64,000 nucleotides of DNA from Siphonodentalium dalli (taxonomy: Eukaryota > Mollusca > Scaphopoda > Gadilida > Siphonodentaliidae), in contig CP136069.1 of the NCBI GenBank assembly GCA_032622095.1, positions 44,184,194 to 44,248,193 of the forward strand, given 5' to 3'. Positions 52,501 to 58,500 of the stretch are shown here, piece after piece. The notes beneath the pieces were generated by a model that was given only the letters and a program-made list of their open reading frames with translations, was not told the origin of the DNA and did not search any database. The position numbers were made by a program, and so were the translations under genes. Numbering within the stretch: position 1 is the first letter of the stretch; the number at the start of each line of letters is the position of its first letter.

Positions 52501-55500
52501 ATAATTCCACTAGTATATATGTATACCCTGGATAGCACTTCAATAGCTGGGTACTGAATGATGAGTAGTTGACTTGTGGGATGTTTAAAACCCCGAACAT
52601 TAATGGAATTCCTGTCTTCTACACTTGAATTTACAAAACATTCCTCCAAATAAATAATAGACCATTCCCATGCACACATTTTAACTGAATAGGAGCGAAG
52701 AAAGGAGTGAACCCTTTCATGACGGGAACTATGCTGGTGCAGCATTAAAGATCCTGTGGCAGTGCATTCTCTTATATATGCGAGTCTCCCATAGGGATCT
52801 CGAGCCTCACATATATAAGAGAATGCTCTGGCTTTATACACGTTCAAGGTAAATATTGTTAGGCCAATGCATTCTTGTATATATGTGAGTCTCCCCTAAG
52901 GAGCCTCACATATATACAAGAATGCATTGGCACAGGGTTTTCACAAAATTTCAGGAAGCTCCAGTCATGGAAGTGTTAAATTGCTAACTTTTAATACATG
53001 TCTATTGAGTGGATTGGCCCTATGCATGATATAACTGACACTGATTGCTATGTACACAAACTCATGCTAAACATCATATTCATCCAAACATACCAGACTA
53101 ATTTAGGTGTAATTAATTCAATTCCATTTAACTCTGCCTATTATAACTAAAGATACACACATGCCATTTCACCCAGACTCGAAATAACAGAGCTTATAGA
53201 TTCAGGAATTCTCAATATATGCTTTCAACTCAACACAGGCCTCTATCTCACAATTCTATAAGCATTATGAGTATATTCAGGTAGTAAAGTTGTCTCAGTC
53301 AGTTTCACTAAAATATTATAAACCCTTCCATGACTGCAGATTCCTGAAAAATTGTGAAAACCCTGTGCCAATGCATTCTCGTATACATGTGAGTCTCCCA
53401 TAGGGAACCTCGCATATATAAGAGAATACATTGGCCTAACAATGTTTATCTTGACCATGTAAGCCAGTGCATTCTCTTATACATGTATATCCAAGTCTCC
53501 ATATGGAAGACTCACATAGATATACTAGTAAGAGAATTCACTGGCACAGGATCTTTAATGCTGCACCAGCGCTGCTCCCATCATGAACGGTTAAGTATTA
53601 TCAGTATTTCGGGTAGTATAGTTATCTCAAATCAATTTCACTAAAATATCAATAAATAAGAAATATATCTGCAGCTCAAGTACAAAACTTGAGTTCAAAG
53701 TTTCATTGGAAACAGTGCCATTTTGCCTTTAGATGACGGTATTCCCAAATTATGTTATCGGTTTGATGCACACTTCTGGGTAAAGCATATCGGTAATGTC
53801 AGGCAGAAAAGATGTCACAATCTATTATAGACTTGAATTTTTTTGTTTTTTGTTTTTTTTATCGCAATAAAATGTTTGTGATTCAGAATTCAGATTTTTA
53901 TTGAAAACAGACTCAAGAATTCCCAATTAAGCTATCTGTTCTATACACATTTCTATCTAATATTTCTCCAGAAGCATATCCTTAATTTCAAGTAGCACAG
54001 TTGTCTCATTCTATTAAGGTGAAATATATTATCATCCTACTTAATATGAAATTTAGTGGTTCACAATTAAAATTTATTTGGCAGCTATGGAATCAGGAAT
54101 TCCCAATTTATGCTATCGTCTCTGTGCACACCTCTATCTCAAATTTCTATCAAGCCTGCAAATAGTGTGTCTGTCATTTGCAGGATGAGGTCCCCATAGG
54201 GTGAATTTAGTGATGCCATCCCGCATAGTGGGCTAGAATCACCAAATTCACCCTCTGGGAACCTCATTCTGCTTAAGCATCAACTGCTATGAGACACCTA
54301 AGATCAGATTGAAGTTCCCAGTAAGTTGGTGATATGTTCACCCATTAGTCACCTCGATTATGCATTTTATCTTCTGCAAATTAGGGGATATATAGAAACT
54401 TCCCAGAAGGGAAAAAGTAACTAATTACAATGTTAATTTGAGACTACAGATACTTACTAGAAGATAAGGCTTAAGCAGAATAAGGTCCCCTCTGGGAACC
54501 TCATTCTTCAAATGACAGACACACTGTCTGTAGTCTTGATTTCTATAATCATTATCAGTATTTTCAGGTGGAACAGTTGTCTCAGTTAATTTCACAGCAA
54601 CATCATTAAATAAGAGATATATGCAACTCCGAGTTCAGATTTTTTATGGAAAACAGAGATATTGACTCAGGAATTCACAATTATATTATCAGTTCTGTGC
54701 ACATTTTAATCTTCCATCTCTCTCTAACCATATCAGAACTCTCAGGTAGCACAGTTGTCTCAGTTAATTTTACAGAAATATGTTTGTTTTTTTTGTAAAA
54801 TAATACAATATTTGTGCCAATTTTTATTGAAGTTGAAGACAGTAGACTTTATAGTGAAACCCCCCAATCCAATAGTAAAACTAAGATGTAGCTATGAGAA
54901 AGAAAATAAATTTCTGGTGACATACATCATGCTATGTATACTTTTTGTTTGATTCAAAATTATTATTTTATAGCCCAGAATCTGCACAAAAAGTACAGGA
55001 GGATAAATAGTTCATTAATCCTTCCAAGACTGGAGCTTCCTGAAATTTTGCGAAAACCCTGTATCAATGCATTCTCGTCTATATTGGAGTCTCCCGTGGG
55101 GAGCCTCGCATATATAAGAGAATACATTGGCCTAACAATATTTATCTTGAGCTTGTAAGCCAGTGCATTATCTTATATATGCGAGGCTCCCTTTGGGAGA
55201 CTTGCATATATAAGAGAATGCACTGGCAGAGGTTCTTTAATGCTGCACCAGCACAGCTCCCATCATGAAAGGGATATCAGTGTTGAAGCTCTTTCGATTT
55301 CAGATGATATTATAGTTTGAACTTTTCAAAAATGAAAAAATAATTTTTTTCAGGTGCTATTTTTGCAGAACATCTACATGCAGCTGTTATTGTTTTTATG
55401 ATGAATAGACATAAATTACATTGCACCTATTAGCAGTCAAAACGTTCCTAGCACAATTTTACATGATCAATACATAAGAGATATATAAATTTTTCATGAG

Positions 55501-58500
55501 GCGTTGTAAAATGGCAGTTGTGCTGATATTGCAATTTCTTATTAACGAGACCCAGTGTCGACCTGACTAAAGTCTGAGACAGTTTTCATTTGGGTCCCTA
55601 ACTGTAGTCTTCATTTGCGGCGGCAATGCCAATTACGATATTTACCCTTGACCAACACGGTTCGCAAAACATGTTTTTATACTCCCAGGCTATAAGCGGA
55701 TGTTTTCAAAGTATAGAAACCCATATTTTCCAATCGGCCTTAGAATAATATTGAACCGCACTATATGGAAGTACGATTGCATTGATTGGATGACGAACAT
55801 ATTGTGTGATTCTCACCGGCGGGTTGACACGTGTAACGGTTACCATTGTGTTTAAGAGTTATAGATTGACGGATTTATTATTCCTAAAACTTACATAAAC
55901 AATGAGTAATAGTGCCGTGTATGATTTTAACGAGAAGTACGGATATAAGCCGCGATGATTAAAGCTGACAATATTATCATCATGTTTTTCTTGCGCTTAT
56001 TGCGTGGGGAAAACATCTGTCTTCTGCTCAATTCCGAGAGAAAATAGTCCCAATTAAGACATTCTTCCCAGCTCATTTGAAGCAGAGATGTATGTTTTAC
56101 AAACGAGTGATGAGGTCCCTGAGTGCGAACTGAGATTTCTCATTCAGTGACGACTGAAGCGAATAGCTCATGCTTTTTTTCACATGGGCTTGTTAGCATC
56201 ATTCCTGAAGTGGAGAAATGAACCTTAAATGAGCAAACAGATGAATATTTTGATTGTTCTGCCTCTTTATGAGCTACTATAGAGCAATAGGGGGCTGCAT
56301 CAGCTTTTCAAAAAGTTGGGTCTGGAGATTGCCATTGCTTAATCTTTTCGATACTAAATACTCAATGACGAGTAGTTATCGATTTAATAGGAAAAGTTGA
56401 ACTTATTATCTGAATATTTCCACAAAATAAATTCTCACTTTCTGTACTTGTATTATCTGCCGTCTGCTTATGTTTCCTGAAAACCCCTCCGGATGAATAA
56501 AAGACCATTCCAATGTAAACTTTTATAACTCAATGGGAGAGTCCATTCAGTAAAGAAAGGGTTAAAGGGGTACTTTACTAAATCTGACCATTTATGGGAC
56601 CATCTCCATTTATACTCAACAGATTATAAGCAACAAATGAATGAATTTGAGCCATGGATTAATGCAAAATACTATTATTTGCTCTATGAACTATGTAAAC
56701 AACATGGTAATTATAATGAAAATGAGTTTATGACTCGAGTCAGTAAAAATTGTTGCTGAAGCTTCATCTTTTTCCATGTTATACATGAAACACGTGCAAC
56801 TTGAAGTGGTCATTTCACAACTTGAATCATTAGAGCCCTTGACCCACATACCTCCTCCAAATGAAAGGCAGAAGAAAGCTGTCCAATCGAAAGTAGAAAC
56901 ACATTGGTGAATATAGAGGTCTGTCAATTTGAATGAATGCTCAACCTTCCACCACATGTTTTGGGAACAAGGAATTGGCAGGGAATATTTCTGGACACCG
57001 TCCTTCAAACCTTAATCACTAATGGAGGATGGCACGTCTTCCCACAGCAGGAGAGGACCAGCCACTGTGTAACAATCACTAACGTATGTTTTCTCCGACA
57101 TACATATCCTGAGTAGCTTCCCCTTAATTTAAAACTCGGGCTCTGATGTCAATGTCTATTAGGCGATTGTCCAGTGGCTTCAGCCCACGTGCCATTCTGG
57201 ATATCTTGTAAGTAGTTCTACATACCTACTCAAAAGATGCTATCTTGTTTACCACATGGTTACCGCAGTAACAGTGTATTGATTATTAATATATAAAATT
57301 TATTATAAATGTCTATCATGTATGTTTTTAACCATGTTTATTATTAATATGTTGGACCGGTATTAAAATATTCCTATCTAGAAAATTTCTCAGCAAACTT
57401 GTCGATGAATGAAGTGAAGTGACTGGAGGAAAAATTGAACATCTCTTTTGTCTCCGAAATGCAAATGTCTAAGCCTTCGTAAAGTTTTTTGCAGCATAAC
57501 AGCCCAAAATAATGTATTGCATTGCATTTCTTTATGGCCCCATGTTGAGCACGATGCAGGAATATAAACAAAAGCGAAAACTACAAGGTATATTTTAAGG
57601 CACGAACCGCCAAGGGCCTTTACTTTATAATACTGACATGGTGACAACTCTAATGATAAGGCAGTTTAACACATAAACCGTATTGACAAATCATTGTCAC
57701 CCTGTTGATATCGGCCATTTTATAATGCTAAAAGGGACACTTGTTTTGAGTATTACTGTCAATATTAGAGTAACTTCCCTTCCATTCAGATCCCCTGCTC
57801 TGATGTCCATCTCCATTAGTCGTTTGATCAATGCCTCCATCTATACGTGCCACTTCGCATTATGTCCAGCTAAATATTTTATGAGCTTCTGATTGGCTAA
57901 GTCCTTCACACACAAAAAGTTCATCAACCTTCGGGCATATAAGCGAATTAGTGACCTGTCCGTTGATAGGTTTGGACCCACTTGATGTCAGTGTCCAAGC
58001 ATCGACGAAACAGGTTCATTTCTGGTCTTAGGGTTTACTATCAGTTTAAACCGGGTTACCATCAGTTTCACGACCCCTTGATGTCAGTTTCCAGGGGGCT
58101 GAAAATGATGTCCACTCAATATTGACAAAGCTTTTACAAGAAAGGTGCTAATAGATTCCATCAGTAAAATCCAGAATTAAAGATGACATTTCAATGACCA
58201 AGCCCTGAAATAGTGTGTCTGACATTTGCACAGCTGGCTAGCAACACTAAATTCACGATCTGGTGACCTCATTCTGCTTAGGCATCATCTTCTGGGAAGT
58301 ATCTATAGTCTCAAATTAACATTGTTTTTAGTTACTCTTTCCCATCTGAGAAGTTACTTTATCCCCTAATTTGCAGAAGATAAAATGCATAATCAAGGTG
58401 ACTAATGTATGAACTTCAACATCAACTGGGGAACTTAAATCTGATCCTTGGTCTCCGATGGAAGTTTAGCCTCAGCAGAATGAGGTTCCCAGAGGGTGAA

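Larger units (their letters stand above)
53195..54790 (+). repeat. Degenerate tandem array, period about 180-200 bp, with two insertions
   Basis: Units recur with tcaggaattcccaattta, ctatctcaaatttctat and aggtagcacagttgtctcag. The last motif appears near 53278, 53608, 53790 (weak), 53988, 54565 and 54743. The array is interrupted by an H-c MITE and an F4 element. Confidence 0.72.

Noticed and set aside
52497-52847. 116-codon minus-strand frame
   Set aside because: Half of it is hairpin MITE sequence; the same peptide-like string (LAYIREC) appears wherever that hairpin is read through.
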